NCBI RefSeq assembly: GCF_000472285.1
Contig: NZ_KI421413.1
Coordinates: forward strand, 382,435-446,434
DNA: 64,000 nucleotides
Direction: 5' to 3'
DNA from: Desulfuromonas sp. TF
Lineage (GTDB): Bacteria > Desulfobacterota > Desulfuromonadia > Desulfuromonadales > ATBO01
Part shown: positions 14,748 to 22,991 of the stretch, one piece after another
Layout of the letters: every line of letters starts with the position of its first letter
Numbering within the stretch: position 1 is the stretch's first letter
The notes under the pieces: generated by a model
What the model saw: the letters and a program-made list of their open reading frames with translations, nothing else
Database searches by the model: none
What the model was told of the DNA's origin: nothing
Program-made: the position numbers and the translations under genes

Positions 14748-15284
14748 ATGAGATCATTTTCCTGGCTCGCCATCCTGCTGTCGACCCTGTTCGTCCTTGC
14801 CGCCTGTGAGAGAGAAAAACCGCAGGAAGTCCCGGCGCCCCCGACCGAAACCGCCCCCCCGCCGGCGACCGAAGAGATGAAAACGCCCGCCGAAAGCCCG
14901 CCGCCGGCGCCGGGAGAACCCGCACAGCCTCAGGCCGGGCAGCAGGAGGGTTACGTGACTCCACAGGAGGGGGAGCGCAGGGACATGCAGAACCTGGAAG
15001 TCGTCGACAAAAACATTTCCGAGGCGACCGGCCAGCCTTCGGCCATGGAAACACCCGTGCCGGATACGGGACCTGAAACGGCTGTCCTGGAGGCCAGTAT
15101 GGGAAACATCACGTTTCCTCACAGGGCTCACGCCGAACGGGAGGGCTGCGCCGCCTGTCACGAACAGACTCCGCCACAAAAGATCGAACTCGATCAGGAA
15201 ACGGGGCACAAGCTCTGCCGGGGGTGTCACCAGGAGCGTGGGGCGGGACCGACGAAATGTACGGATTGCCACAAGAAAGAATAG
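14748..15284 (+). CDS. Triheme c-type cytochrome lipoprotein
   Basis: 178 aa from the ATG at 14748, preceded by AGGAG. The signal segment WLAILLSTLFVLAAC has a lipobox (LAAC), so the protein is exported and lipid-anchored. A Pro/Glu/Ala-rich linker (~25-115) precedes a compact C-terminal heme domain with three CXXCH motifs (CAACH, CRGCH, CTDCH) and histidines in FPHRAH and ETGHKL as likely sixth ligands. This matches the cytochrome c7/c3 class used in periplasmic electron transfer by metal-reducing deltaproteobacteria. The linker would let the heme domain reach across the periplasm. It is divergent from rtcA and convergent with a ferritin-like gene. Confidence 0.9.
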   Translation: MRSFSWLAILLSTLFVLAACEREKPQEVPAPPTETAPPPATEEMKTPAESPPPAPGEPAQPQAGQQEGYVTPQEGERRDMQNLEVVDKNISEATGQPSAMETPVPDTGPETAVLEASMGNITFPHRAHAEREGCAACHEQTPPQKIELDQETGHKLCRGCHQERGAGPTKCTDCHKKE

Positions 15285-15379
15285 GTAGAGGAGAAAGTCG
15301 GATGATTAAGGGCGGGGCGAGGACTGCTGTCGCCTCGCTCTGTTCATCGATGGCGGCAAGGAGACGGAAGAGCTGGCCG

Positions 15380-15419
15380 AAAAAATAGACCGAGGGAAAT
15401 ATCCTCCGGTCTATTTTTT
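15380..15419. terminator. Bidirectional intrinsic terminator
   Basis: A 13-bp perfect stem (aaaaaatagaccg / cggtctatttttt) around a 14-nt inner region, with an A-run on one side and a T-run on the other. It serves both the cytochrome gene (plus) and the convergent ferritin-like gene (minus). Confidence 0.88.
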
Positions 15420-15440
15420 CTCATTTGTGCTTACCGTTTG

Positions 15441-15956
15441 CTACTGATCCACATCCCGTCCGAAATTGCGGAACTCATCAAGATTGCTGAACTCGCGCCA
15501 GGCGAGATACTGATTTGGGGCATTCACAAAGTCGTAGATATTCTCCAGAACCTCAAAATGCTTGTGCTCTTCCTCGGCAATTCGCAGCAGAAGAGCTTTC
15601 ACATCCTTGTTCTCCTCCTTCGCAGCCGCATCCTCATAAAGGCGGAAGCTGTCCGCCTCGAGTTTCATGGCATGACGGTAACCGTCGATATCTCCGGAGA
15701 CGGGGCCCAGAGCATTCTTTTTGCCGAGGAGTTCTTCGAAGACGTTTTTCGAATCATCAAGCACCGTCGTGTCCTCCATGGCCATGGTCGACGTCTGGCC
15801 TTTCATCGCCTGGAAAATCTCGTAGTGTTTCTGCTCGTCTTTGGCGAGCCGCCTGAAGATATTCTTGAGCCCTTCCATATTGCTTTCAGCGGCCATTTTC
15901 TCGTAAAGGGATTTTCCGTCCATTTCCATTTTCATGGCATAGTCGAATACGTTCAT
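15441..15956 (-). CDS. Ferritin-like (rubrerythrin-type) diiron protein
   Basis: 171 aa, two helical halves each with carboxylate/His iron ligands: E in MKMEMDGKSLYEKMA and the ExxH pair in KDEQKHYEIF, then E in MKLEADSFRLYEDAA and EEEHKHFEVL. This is the ferritin-like superfamily, resembling the four-helix part of rubrerythrin but without the rubredoxin CxxC domain. Such proteins are common in anaerobes and may handle peroxide or iron. A second, diverged member lies 278 bp upstream on the same strand. The electron donor is unknown; the neighbouring triheme lipoprotein would be on the wrong side of the membrane for direct contact. Confidence 0.85.
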   Translation of the reverse strand: MNVFDYAMKMEMDGKSLYEKMAAESNMEGLKNIFRRLAKDEQKHYEIFQAMKGQTSTMAMEDTTVLDDSKNVFEELLGKKNALGPVSGDIDGYRHAMKLEADSFRLYEDAAAKEENKDVKALLLRIAEEEHKHFEVLENIYDFVNAPNQYLAWREFSNLDEFRNFGRDVDQ

Positions 15957-16178
15957 CGTTTCTCTCCTGTGGTCTGAGGGTTGGGTATTTTCGACGCGAT
16001 GCGGATGAGGTTGTTTTGTAATACAGAATCCCAGACATTCAGGGATTTTCGGATGCCTTTCTACCGGTGCAACCCGTAGAAGAGGCAGCAGCTCATCACA
16101 ATAAAAAGTGTCCGGAAGTGACGCTGATCCGGAACTTCGTACAACTTTACCTCGAAGAGGGAATCTGTCAAGATTGAA

Positions 16179-16207
16179 TGAAAAAGGCGTCCGGGGAAGG
16201 ACGCCTT
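16179..16207 (-). terminator. Intrinsic terminator of the second ferritin-like gene
   Basis: Minus strand: a 9-bp stem (aaggcgtcc / ggacgcctt, 6-nt loop) followed by a U-run (tttttc). It ends 27 bp past the stop of the gene at 16234-16725 and separates it from the downstream ferritin-like gene. Confidence 0.85.
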
Positions 16208-16233
16208 AGGTTCGTGCGGGTGTGGGGCTGGAG

Positions 16234-16725
16234 TTACCCGGCCAGAATCTTCGCCTTGCGATCCTTGAGAGCGGCGGCGTGGCGGTCTTCTTCGCCTGCC
16301 AACCAGGTGAAGGCTTCCTTCCCTTCTTCGGTGCGGGCGTTGCGGGCGGCGGCATGGAAGTACTCGGCAAACCTCTCCTCGGCCTCAATGGCCAGATCAA
16401 GCGCCTGCAGGTCTGAATTCTCGGACTGAAGCACTTGAATGAGCCGCTCGGGAGAGGGGAAGATCTCGCGGTCGGAGAAACGGCGCAGATAAGGGAGAAA
16501 CTCCTCTTCGTTGGCCCAGAAGGCTCCCTCCTCGTACTTGGGGACCAGCCTTTCCAGAGTTTTCAGGTGCTGAACTTCGTCCTGCGCGAGCCAGGTGAAA
16601 ATCTCCTTGGCCAGGGGGCTTTTGGCCTTCTCCACCATGGCTGCATAGAACCGGTGGCCGTTCTTTTCCACTTCCATGGCCGCCCGGATGACTTCGAATC
16701 CACTGTAATCCTCAATACCTGTCAT
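16234..16725 (-). CDS. Ferritin-like diiron protein
   Basis: 163 aa from the ATG at 16725, which has GGAG 7 nt upstream. Two helix pairs carry the ligands: MEVEKNGHRFYAAM and AQDEVQHLKTLE, then AIEAEERFAEYFHAAA and AGEEDRHAAALKD. The last pair has the ExxH pattern of the rubrerythrin-like family; no rubredoxin domain is present. It is related in fold, not closely in sequence, to the protein at 15441-15956. Both are short, cytosolic and separately terminated, so they are probably independently expressed. Confidence 0.83.
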   Translation of the reverse strand: MTGIEDYSGFEVIRAAMEVEKNGHRFYAAMVEKAKSPLAKEIFTWLAQDEVQHLKTLERLVPKYEEGAFWANEEEFLPYLRRFSDREIFPSPERLIQVLQSENSDLQALDLAIEAEERFAEYFHAAARNARTEEGKEAFTWLAGEEDRHAAALKDRKAKILAG

Positions 16726-16841
16726 GAAACGCTCCTGATTGTAAGATAGGTCTATCTTCGTGGAAAACGGTCGAGCTTCGTCCGGAGTCCCGCTCAATCG
16801 ACCCTCCGCCGTAAACTACTCAATTTCCCCTCACCTGTCAA

Positions 16842-19250
16842 TCACCTGCCGAACAGACCCCTGATGGTATCTTCCAGCTGTTTCCCAGCCGGTTCAGGAC
16901 TTTTCCCCCCTTCTTCTCCGGAAGGCGGAGCCAGCTTGTCGAAAATTTCCTTCTGCAGCTTCTTCTGGATTTCCTCCCGTGCCTTCTCCTGGACCTTCCC
17001 CTTGACCGCAGAGGTGTCCAGGACGAAGCGAGGCGCCCCGATGGTTCCGGTCACCTTCAGAGGGACCTGCCCCCATCCCTCGGCATCGGTCAGGAATCGG
17101 GAGACCTTTCCGCCGCTGTCGAGCCTGCCGGTAAGCTCGGGAGAGAGCGCCATGTCCAGCGCCACATTAAGTGAGCCGTCGAGCCCGACAGACCCGGTCG
17201 GCTCCATTCGCACATTGCTCCCTTTCAGATCGCTGTTCAGGCGCAGCCGTCCATCGTCGACCGTGAAGCTTCCGTCTGCCCGGCTGAACTGCAGCACCCT
17301 GAGTTCTTCCAGATTAAGGAAGTCGGCCAACCCCTGAACCAGTCCGGCGCCGGTGATTTTGCCGTCGGTGAGCAGCAGGGCGCCTTTTCCGGAGAGGTTT
17401 TTCTTGATGGCTTCGGGCAATGTTCCCCGGCCATTCACCTCGGTGGTGAGATTGAGGGTCCCGAATACCGTACCGCCGGCCTTTGGAAAGAGGGCGCTGA
17501 TGAGAGGGTCGGTCTGGATCCCAGAGACTTCCACCCGCCCCGCATAGGCGAGCCCTTTTTTTGCCAGGTCGATTTTGCCGGTCTGATTGAACCCACCGCC
17601 GGCGGTCCGCCCCGTGAGCTTCTGGATGTCCAATACATTGTTCTCGAGACGGTAGCGCAACTCGAAATTTTCAATGGTCAATCCCTGATAGACGCCCCGG
17701 CCGACCAGCACTGAACCTTCGGCGGTGACCGGGATGTCGAAAGGACCGAGTTCGACGGGAGGGGTTGGCGGCGGCTCCTTGGCTTTTTCGTCTGCCTGCG
17801 CCGGAGGGGCGGTCGCTGCCGGGGCAGCGGCGGCCTGCAGCAGGGGATCGAGTAGAAACTCCTCTGAGGTGATATCGGTGCGAACGACAATCGGCTTACC
17901 GAACAGGTTTTTCGCCCGCAGGTTGATAGCGGCTACGTTTTGTCCGAGTTGCAGAAGGAGCTTTTCGGCCGTGAGGGAATCCCCGGCAAGGTTCAACACA
18001 CCGGTGAGGGAGGGGCGCAGCCCGCCGGAACTGACCTCGATGGCGTTAAGATGCACTTCGCCGTCGCGCAGCAGCTTCATCGGCTCAGCAACAGGTCCAG
18101 CCAGATGGAGTTGTGCCTGGATCGTGCCTGCGGGATTCATATCGGCAAAGGGACGGACCAGGTCTTCGGGAGCGGCGCTGACGGCGGCATTGAGATCGAG
18201 ATCTTCCAGGCGGGCAGTGATATCGATGGCGGGTTCGCCTGCGAAGTGTTCCACCCTCCCCGAGATGTGAAGGGGAATTCCATTCAGGGCAGCCTTCGTC
18301 TCCCTTATCTCGAGGCTGGACGCTTGCAGGTCAGCCGTGACCATGTAGTCAAGGGACAGATCGGCGTTGCGCAGGGGAGTGTCCTGCATGGCATCGAGAA
18401 CCAGTTCTATCCCGTTGAGAGCAATGTGCCCCTTCGATTCAACCATCTCGCGCCCCCCTTCGGCGGTAAGATCGAGATTGAGCCGGAGGGAGCCGAGTTT
18501 TCCCGGGAGGTATTCCTGGAAGTAGGGGGTGAAGGCTGTCACGTCCAGATCCTGGAGCAGGACTTTGGCCCGCCCCTGCAGATCGTCGAGATCGGCTTCT
18601 CCTTCCACCTCCAGGGAGGCCTGGTTTAAACGGGCCTGCATCCGGAACGGGAAGGGTTTATCGAGGGAGATGTCCCTGGCATTGGCAAAGACCCCGGAGA
18701 GCCTGAAGCGATAAGGAGTATCAGCCTCCAGGGCATGGTCGTGAAAAATGACTTCACCTTCGGAGAGGACCACCTCGGATACCAACAGATCAACGGGCTC
18801 CTCCTCCGGCTCAGCCGCAGCCCCGCGGGGCTCCTTTTCCCCCTCCGGTCCCGAAAGATCGCTGAAATTGAAGGTTCCGTCAGCGAAGCGGACCACCCGG
18901 ATCCGCGGAGTCTCCAGCAGAATCTCGTCGATGACCACCCGCATGAACAGCAGGGGCCAGAACTGATAGCTCAAAACCACCCGGTCGGCGGCGACGAAGG
19001 GCTCGTCCTCGCCCCCTTCCTTCCCGCCCCGTTCGTGCACGACCAGATTGTGGAGAACCACGCCGGAGAAGAGGCTTACTTCGATCTTGCCCAGCTCCAC
19101 CTCTCGCTGCAGCTTTTCCTGCGCCAGGGGGAGGACCGTGTCACGAATCCGCTCAGGGGTGACCAGCAATTTGGCCAGAACCAGAACAGCGACGACCAGC
19201 ACCACCAGAATGGCGGCCACTACCGCGACAATTTTTAAAGGCCTGTTCAT
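16842..19250 (-). CDS. AsmA family protein
   Basis: 802 aa. An N-terminal membrane helix (IVAVVAAILVVLVVAVLVLA) is followed by TPERIRDTVLPLAQEKLQREV, the AsmA/TamB-like N-terminal pattern, and then a long beta-rich periplasmic region. The C-terminal part has the AsmA_2-like segments (e.g. GLVQGLADFLNLEELRVL) and ends in a charged amphipathic tail. AsmA-like proteins are thought to form periplasmic bridges for phospholipid transport or to influence outer-membrane assembly. A Pro/Ala-rich linker lies around 465-485. It is 12 bp downstream of the EVE gene, likely in one transcript. Confidence 0.85.
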   Translation of the reverse strand: MNRPLKIVAVVAAILVVLVVAVLVLAKLLVTPERIRDTVLPLAQEKLQREVELGKIEVSLFSGVVLHNLVVHERGGKEGGEDEPFVAADRVVLSYQFWPLLFMRVVIDEILLETPRIRVVRFADGTFNFSDLSGPEGEKEPRGAAAEPEEEPVDLLVSEVVLSEGEVIFHDHALEADTPYRFRLSGVFANARDISLDKPFPFRMQARLNQASLEVEGEADLDDLQGRAKVLLQDLDVTAFTPYFQEYLPGKLGSLRLNLDLTAEGGREMVESKGHIALNGIELVLDAMQDTPLRNADLSLDYMVTADLQASSLEIRETKAALNGIPLHISGRVEHFAGEPAIDITARLEDLDLNAAVSAAPEDLVRPFADMNPAGTIQAQLHLAGPVAEPMKLLRDGEVHLNAIEVSSGGLRPSLTGVLNLAGDSLTAEKLLLQLGQNVAAINLRAKNLFGKPIVVRTDITSEEFLLDPLLQAAAAPAATAPPAQADEKAKEPPPTPPVELGPFDIPVTAEGSVLVGRGVYQGLTIENFELRYRLENNVLDIQKLTGRTAGGGFNQTGKIDLAKKGLAYAGRVEVSGIQTDPLISALFPKAGGTVFGTLNLTTEVNGRGTLPEAIKKNLSGKGALLLTDGKITGAGLVQGLADFLNLEELRVLQFSRADGSFTVDDGRLRLNSDLKGSNVRMEPTGSVGLDGSLNVALDMALSPELTGRLDSGGKVSRFLTDAEGWGQVPLKVTGTIGAPRFVLDTSAVKGKVQEKAREEIQKKLQKEIFDKLAPPSGEEGGKSPEPAGKQLEDTIRGLFGR

Positions 19251-19262
19251 GTTTACCCTCTT

Positions 19263-19784
19263 TCAAATCAGAGTTGTGTCTGCAGTCCGGGCATTCAAGG
19301 GATCCTTCACTCCGCCGAGATCGAGCACCGTCCGCCACTCCTGAGTGCTCACCGGCTGGACCGAAAGACGATTTCCCCTTTTAAGCACCCCCATCCCGGC
19401 CAGGAGAGGGTGAGCGCGCAACTCCTCGCGGGTCAAGGGATGCGGAAGGGGAAGGACGTACTGCACGTCCACCATGTACCAGATGGGATTGTCGTCGCTG
19501 GCTCGGGGATCGAAATGATCGGAGCGGGGATCGAGGGCGGTATGGTCGGGATACCCCTGGCGCACCACTCGGGCCACTCCTACGATGGCCGGCTCCCGGA
19601 CGTTGCTGTGATAGAAAAGAACCCCGTCGCCGACCCTGATCTCGTCCCGCAACAGGTTTCGAGCTTGGAAGTTGCGCACCCCGTCCCAGTGCTCGATGCC
19701 GTCGGGACAACCGCCGAGATCATCGAATGAAAAACAGGTCGGTTCCGATTTCATCAGCCAGTAGCGTCGTTTTTCGCCGGTCAA
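19263..19784 (-). CDS. EVE-domain protein
   Basis: 173 aa. The segment RRYWLMKSEPTCFSFDDL, followed by HWDGVRNFQARNLLRD and GDGVLFYHSN, is the classic EVE (PUA-like) start seen in thymocyte nuclear protein 1 homologues. The fold binds modified bases in DNA or RNA, including 5-hydroxymethylcytosine or methylated cytosine in studied members. The aromatic cage region includes WYMVDVQY. No methyltransferase or restriction gene is adjacent, so a general RNA-related role is as likely as defence. It precedes the AsmA gene by 12 bp. Confidence 0.88.
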   Translation of the reverse strand: MTGEKRRYWLMKSEPTCFSFDDLGGCPDGIEHWDGVRNFQARNLLRDEIRVGDGVLFYHSNVREPAIVGVARVVRQGYPDHTALDPRSDHFDPRASDDNPIWYMVDVQYVLPLPHPLTREELRAHPLLAGMGVLKRGNRLSVQPVSTQEWRTVLDLGGVKDPLNARTADTTLI

Positions 19785-19823
19785 CGCCGATCCTCCAGAA
19801 AAAAATGCATCTTTGAAGAAATA

Positions 19824-19837
19824 TTGACCTCAGTCAA
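19824..19837 (+). promoter_or_regulatory. CRP/FNR-family operator upstream of hcp
   Basis: TTGACCTCAGTCAA is a perfect 5-4-5 dyad (TTGAC / GTCAA) of the CRP/FNR class, similar to sites described for HcpR/DNR-like regulators of hcp genes. It is about 200 bp upstream of the hcp ATG at 20041. The regulator gene is not in this window, and the -10 was not resolved. Confidence 0.6.
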
Positions 19838-19918
19838 GGCCGATGGGTGTACTCCGTCGTATCGTAGGCTCACTTTTGGAAGCAGATATTGATCATTATA
19901 GCTCATCTCACAGGAATT

Positions 19919-19939
19919 CGCCGCACATTGGAAGCGGCG
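19919..19939 (+). other. Hairpin in the hcp leader
   Basis: CGCCGC and GCGGCG (6-bp stem, 9-nt loop) lie about 12 nt before the first of two in-frame Shine-Dalgarno/ATG pairs of hcp. The role is unknown. Confidence 0.4.
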
Positions 19940-20040
19940 GACCAAAAACCAAGGAGAAGTAAATGAAGAGATTATGGAAAATGTTGGGTCTTTCGTCAGC
20001 GAACACTCATTCCATCAACCCGACGCAAAAGGAGGAAAAC

Positions 20041-21666
20041 ATGTTCTGTTATCAATGTGAGCAGGTCGCAAACGGCGGCTGCACCAAAATCGGGGTCTGC
20101 GGCAAACAGCCGGATGTCGCCGCCCTGCAGGATCAGCTGATTTACGCGATGAAGGGAATCGCCTTCTGGGCCGACAAGGCTCGGGAGAAAGGCGCCACGG
20201 ACCAGGCGATCGATCGCTTCATGCTCGACGGCCTTTTCGCCACCGTGACAAACGTCGACTTCGACGCCGAGGACGTGGCCAAGCTGGTCCGTCATGCCGC
20301 CGCCGCCCTCAATGATGCCAAGGCTCTCTTCGAGAAGGCCAACGGAGGCCCCTTCAACGGCGCCGTTCCCGAAGCGGCCAAACCTTTCAAAGCCGGCAGC
20401 ACCGCCGAACTGGTCGCTCTCGGGCAGTTGCACGGGGTCAAGGACGACAGCATCGACCCGGACGTCAAGAGCGTTCAGGAGATCCTCATCTACGGTATCA
20501 AGGGGTACGCCGCCTACGCTCACCACGCCCTGGTGATCGGTCTGGAGAACGACGAGATCTATGCCCATACCCACAAGTTCCTCGCCGCCACCCTCGACAA
20601 GAACCTCGGCCTGATGGACTTCGTCGGTCTCGCCATGGAATGCGGCCGCATCAACCTGGTCACCATGGAGCTGCTCAACAAGGCGAACACCGACAGCTAC
20701 GGCCATCCGGTTCCGACCCCCGTTCAGCTCGGCACCAAGGCCGGCAAGGCGATCCTCGTCTCCGGTCACGATCTGCGCATGCTGGAGGAACTCCTCAAGC
20801 AGACCGAGGGGACCGGAGTCAACGTCTACACCCACGGTGAGATGCTCCCCGCCCACGGCTACCCGGGACTGAAGAAATATGCCCACCTGGCCGGCAACTT
20901 CGGCGGCGCCTGGCAGGATCAGGCCAAGGAATTCGCCGACTTCCCCGGGGCCATCATCTTCAATACCAACTGCATCCAGCGCCCGGCCGATGTCTATAAG
21001 GACCGCCTCTTCACCTGGGGACTGGTTCAGTGGCCCGATGTCGCCCACGTCGAAGGGTGGGATTTCTCCGCCGTGATCAAGAAAGCCCAGGAACACGCCG
21101 GCTTCGCTGAAAACCCCGGCCAGGAGATTCTTACCGGCTTCGGCCACAACGCCGTCCTCGGCGTAGCCGACAAGGTCATCGATGCGGTCAAGGCCGGCCA
21201 GATCCGCCACTTCTTCCTCGTCGGCGGCTGCGACGGCGCCAAAAGCGGCCGCAACTATTACACCGAGTTTGCCGAAAAGGCTCCCAAGGACACCGTCATC
21301 CTCACCCTGGCCTGCGGCAAGTACCGCTTCAACAAGCTCGACTTCGGCGACATCGGCGGCATACCGCGCCTGCTCGACGTCGGCCAGTGCAACGACGCCT
21401 ACAGCGCCATCCAGATCGCCGTGGCCCTGGCGGGCGCCTTCGAATGCGACGTCAACGATCTGCCCCTGTCCCTGGTTCTTTCCTGGTACGAGCAGAAAGC
21501 GGTGGCGATCCTGCTGACCCTGCTGCACCTGGGGATCAAGAACATCAAGATCGGCCCCTCGCTGCCGGCGTTCGTTACGCCCAACGTTCTCAACTTCCTG
21601 GTGGAGAACTTTAACATCGGACCCATCACCACTGCCGAAGAGGACCTCAAGCAGATCCTCGGCTAA
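20041..21666 (+). CDS. hcp: Hybrid cluster protein (hydroxylamine/NO reductase)
   Basis: 541 aa from the ATG at 20041. It starts MFCYQCEQVANGGCTKIGVC, the cysteine arrangement of the N-terminal cluster in the anaerobic class of Hcp. Ligands of the hybrid cluster are seen in FNTNCIQRPADVYKDR, GGCDGAKSGRNYY, LACGKYRFN and the later Glu/Cys positions. Hcp reduces nitric oxide and hydroxylamine and protects against nitrosative stress. AAAGGAGG precedes this ATG, but a second in-frame ATG at 19963 has its own AAGGAG, giving a possible 26-residue extension. An FNR-type dyad lies upstream and a strong terminator downstream, so the gene is monocistronic. Confidence 0.95.
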   Translation: MFCYQCEQVANGGCTKIGVCGKQPDVAALQDQLIYAMKGIAFWADKAREKGATDQAIDRFMLDGLFATVTNVDFDAEDVAKLVRHAAAALNDAKALFEKANGGPFNGAVPEAAKPFKAGSTAELVALGQLHGVKDDSIDPDVKSVQEILIYGIKGYAAYAHHALVIGLENDEIYAHTHKFLAATLDKNLGLMDFVGLAMECGRINLVTMELLNKANTDSYGHPVPTPVQLGTKAGKAILVSGHDLRMLEELLKQTEGTGVNVYTHGEMLPAHGYPGLKKYAHLAGNFGGAWQDQAKEFADFPGAIIFNTNCIQRPADVYKDRLFTWGLVQWPDVAHVEGWDFSAVIKKAQEHAGFAENPGQEILTGFGHNAVLGVADKVIDAVKAGQIRHFFLVGGCDGAKSGRNYYTEFAEKAPKDTVILTLACGKYRFNKLDFGDIGGIPRLLDVGQCNDAYSAIQIAVALAGAFECDVNDLPLSLVLSWYEQKAVAILLTLLHLGIKNIKIGPSLPAFVTPNVLNFLVENFNIGPITTAEEDLKQILG

Positions 21667-21690
21667 AAACCAGATAACATAGCACACAAC

Positions 21691-21720
21691 AAAGAGCGCG
21701 GGGAATTCCCCGCGCTCTTT
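21691..21720 (+). terminator. Intrinsic terminator of hcp
   Basis: A 30-bp perfect palindrome (half-site aaagagcgcggggaa) followed by ctt, 24 bp past the hcp stop. The terminal TTT within the palindrome serves as U-tract. Confidence 0.9.
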
Positions 21721-21739
21721 CTTGTGGCATCGTATGCCT

Positions 21740-21760
21740 CACCAGTCACCAGTCACTCCG
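21740..21760. repeat. Heptad repeat CACCAGT
   Basis: Units caccagt, caccagt, cactccg between the hcp terminator and the kinase promoter; a short member of the 7-nt-period family. Confidence 0.6.
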
Positions 21761-21777
21761 ACCCGTTTAATCAATTG

Positions 21778-21808
21778 TTGACAGTATCCCTCTGTAAACG
21801 CTTATAAT
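21778..21808 (+). promoter_or_regulatory. Sigma-70 promoter of the PAS kinase
   Basis: Consensus TTGACA (21778-21783) and consensus TATAAT (21803-21808) separated by 19 nt. The transcript would start near 21815, so the ATG at 21807 lies within the -10 region and cannot be the start; the next ATG at 21840 is used. Confidence 0.7.
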
Positions 21809-21839
21809 GGACCAATTTCCTCCCCTGGAGTTTCGAGCC

Positions 21840-22976
21840 ATGTCTCTAAAGGTCGCCACCCATTTCGCTTCCGCCGAGCGAGCCGCTGCCGCCGACATTT
21901 CGCGCCAGGTCGACTACTTCTCCGAGCGAGGCCTGACCCGGTACCTCCTCGAGGCGGTACCGACCCATCTTGCCATCCTCAACGGGCAACGGCAGATCGT
22001 CTATGCCAACCGTTCGCTCATCGATCTGGTCGGGGAAGAAGAAATATTCCTCCACGGAAGGCGTCCCGGCGAGGTCCTGCGCTGCACCCATTCCGACGAA
22101 GGGCCTGGAGGCTGCGGAACGTCGAAGGCCTGTTCCACGTGCGGAGCCATCCTGGCCATCCTATCCAGTCTGACCGGCAAGCGGGAAGAGCGCGAATGCT
22201 GCCTGGTGCGCACGACCGACGGGCGGACCGAGGTGCTGAACCTCATGGTCTTCGCCACCCCCTTCGAATACCAGGGAGAAAGATTCACCGTCTTCGCCGT
22301 CAACGACATCAGCCATGAGAAGCGTCGCCGCACCCTGGAGCGCCTTTTCTTCCATGATGTCCTCAATATGGCGGGGGGGGTGCGGGGGTTTGCGGACCTG
22401 CTGCGCAGCGGAGAGCTGGTGGGGAGGGAAGAAGTCTTTCAGCGGATACACGATGCGGCGCAGCGCATCATCGAAGAGATCGAAGCCCAGAGGACCCTTG
22501 CCGCCGCCGAAAACGGAGAACTGCGCATTGAATCGGGCTCCGTCAGCTCCCGCATGCTTCTCGAGGAGACGGTGGCGTTTTATCGCCATCACAATGCGGC
22601 CGGGGGACGCACCATCCATATCGATGACGACTCCGAGGAGGTCTTCTTCGAAAGCGATCGCACCCTTCTAGGCAGGGTCCTGGGGAACATGATCAAGAAC
22701 GCCCTCGAAGGCTCTCAAAAAGGGGAGACGGTTAGCGTCGGCTGCCGGCGGTCGCCGATAGGGGTTGAATTCCTGGTGCACAATGGCGCCGTCATTCCGA
22801 AAGAATCACAACACCAGATTTTCCGCCGGTCCTTCTCCACCAAAGGAAAGGATCGGGGGCTGGGAACCTACAGCATGAAGCTGCTCACCGAATATCTTCA
22901 GGGAGAAATATCCTTCACCAGCCAGGAAGAGAAAGGAACCCTCTTCGTCGCCCGTTATCCCCTGAAGCTGGCCTGA
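21840..22976 (+). CDS. PAS-domain sensor histidine kinase with cysteine cluster
   Basis: 378 aa from the ATG at 21840 (GGAG upstream, promoter just before). A PAS domain (~30-165) starts YLLEAVPTHLAILNGQRQIV and contains an unusual cysteine set: CTHSDEGPGGCGTSKACSTC plus a later CC pair. The phosphoacceptor helix is RLFFHDVLNMAGGVRGF, an FHD-type H-box, followed by an HATPase domain with MIKNALEGS (N box) and GLGTYSMKLL (G2 box). No transmembrane segment is seen, so it is cytosolic. The cysteines could bind metal, Fe-S or heme, or act as redox switches; this is inference. No partner response regulator is adjacent; hcp lies upstream but is transcriptionally separate. Confidence 0.85.
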   Translation: MSLKVATHFASAERAAAADISRQVDYFSERGLTRYLLEAVPTHLAILNGQRQIVYANRSLIDLVGEEEIFLHGRRPGEVLRCTHSDEGPGGCGTSKACSTCGAILAILSSLTGKREERECCLVRTTDGRTEVLNLMVFATPFEYQGERFTVFAVNDISHEKRRRTLERLFFHDVLNMAGGVRGFADLLRSGELVGREEVFQRIHDAAQRIIEEIEAQRTLAAAENGELRIESGSVSSRMLLEETVAFYRHHNAAGGRTIHIDDDSEEVFFESDRTLLGRVLGNMIKNALEGSQKGETVSVGCRRSPIGVEFLVHNGAVIPKESQHQIFRRSFSTKGKDRGLGTYSMKLLTEYLQGEISFTSQEEKGTLFVARYPLKLA

Positions 22977-22991
22977 AGCCCCACCCCAGGC

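Noticed and set aside
15318-15380. gcgagg/cctcgc stem and a short frame after the cytochrome gene
   Set aside because: Stem is only 6 bp and the frame has no start; the clear terminator follows at 15380.
19861-19900. A specific -10 box for hcp
   Set aside because: Several A/T-rich hexamers are possible (for example near 19885 and 19894) and none stands out, so no position is claimed.
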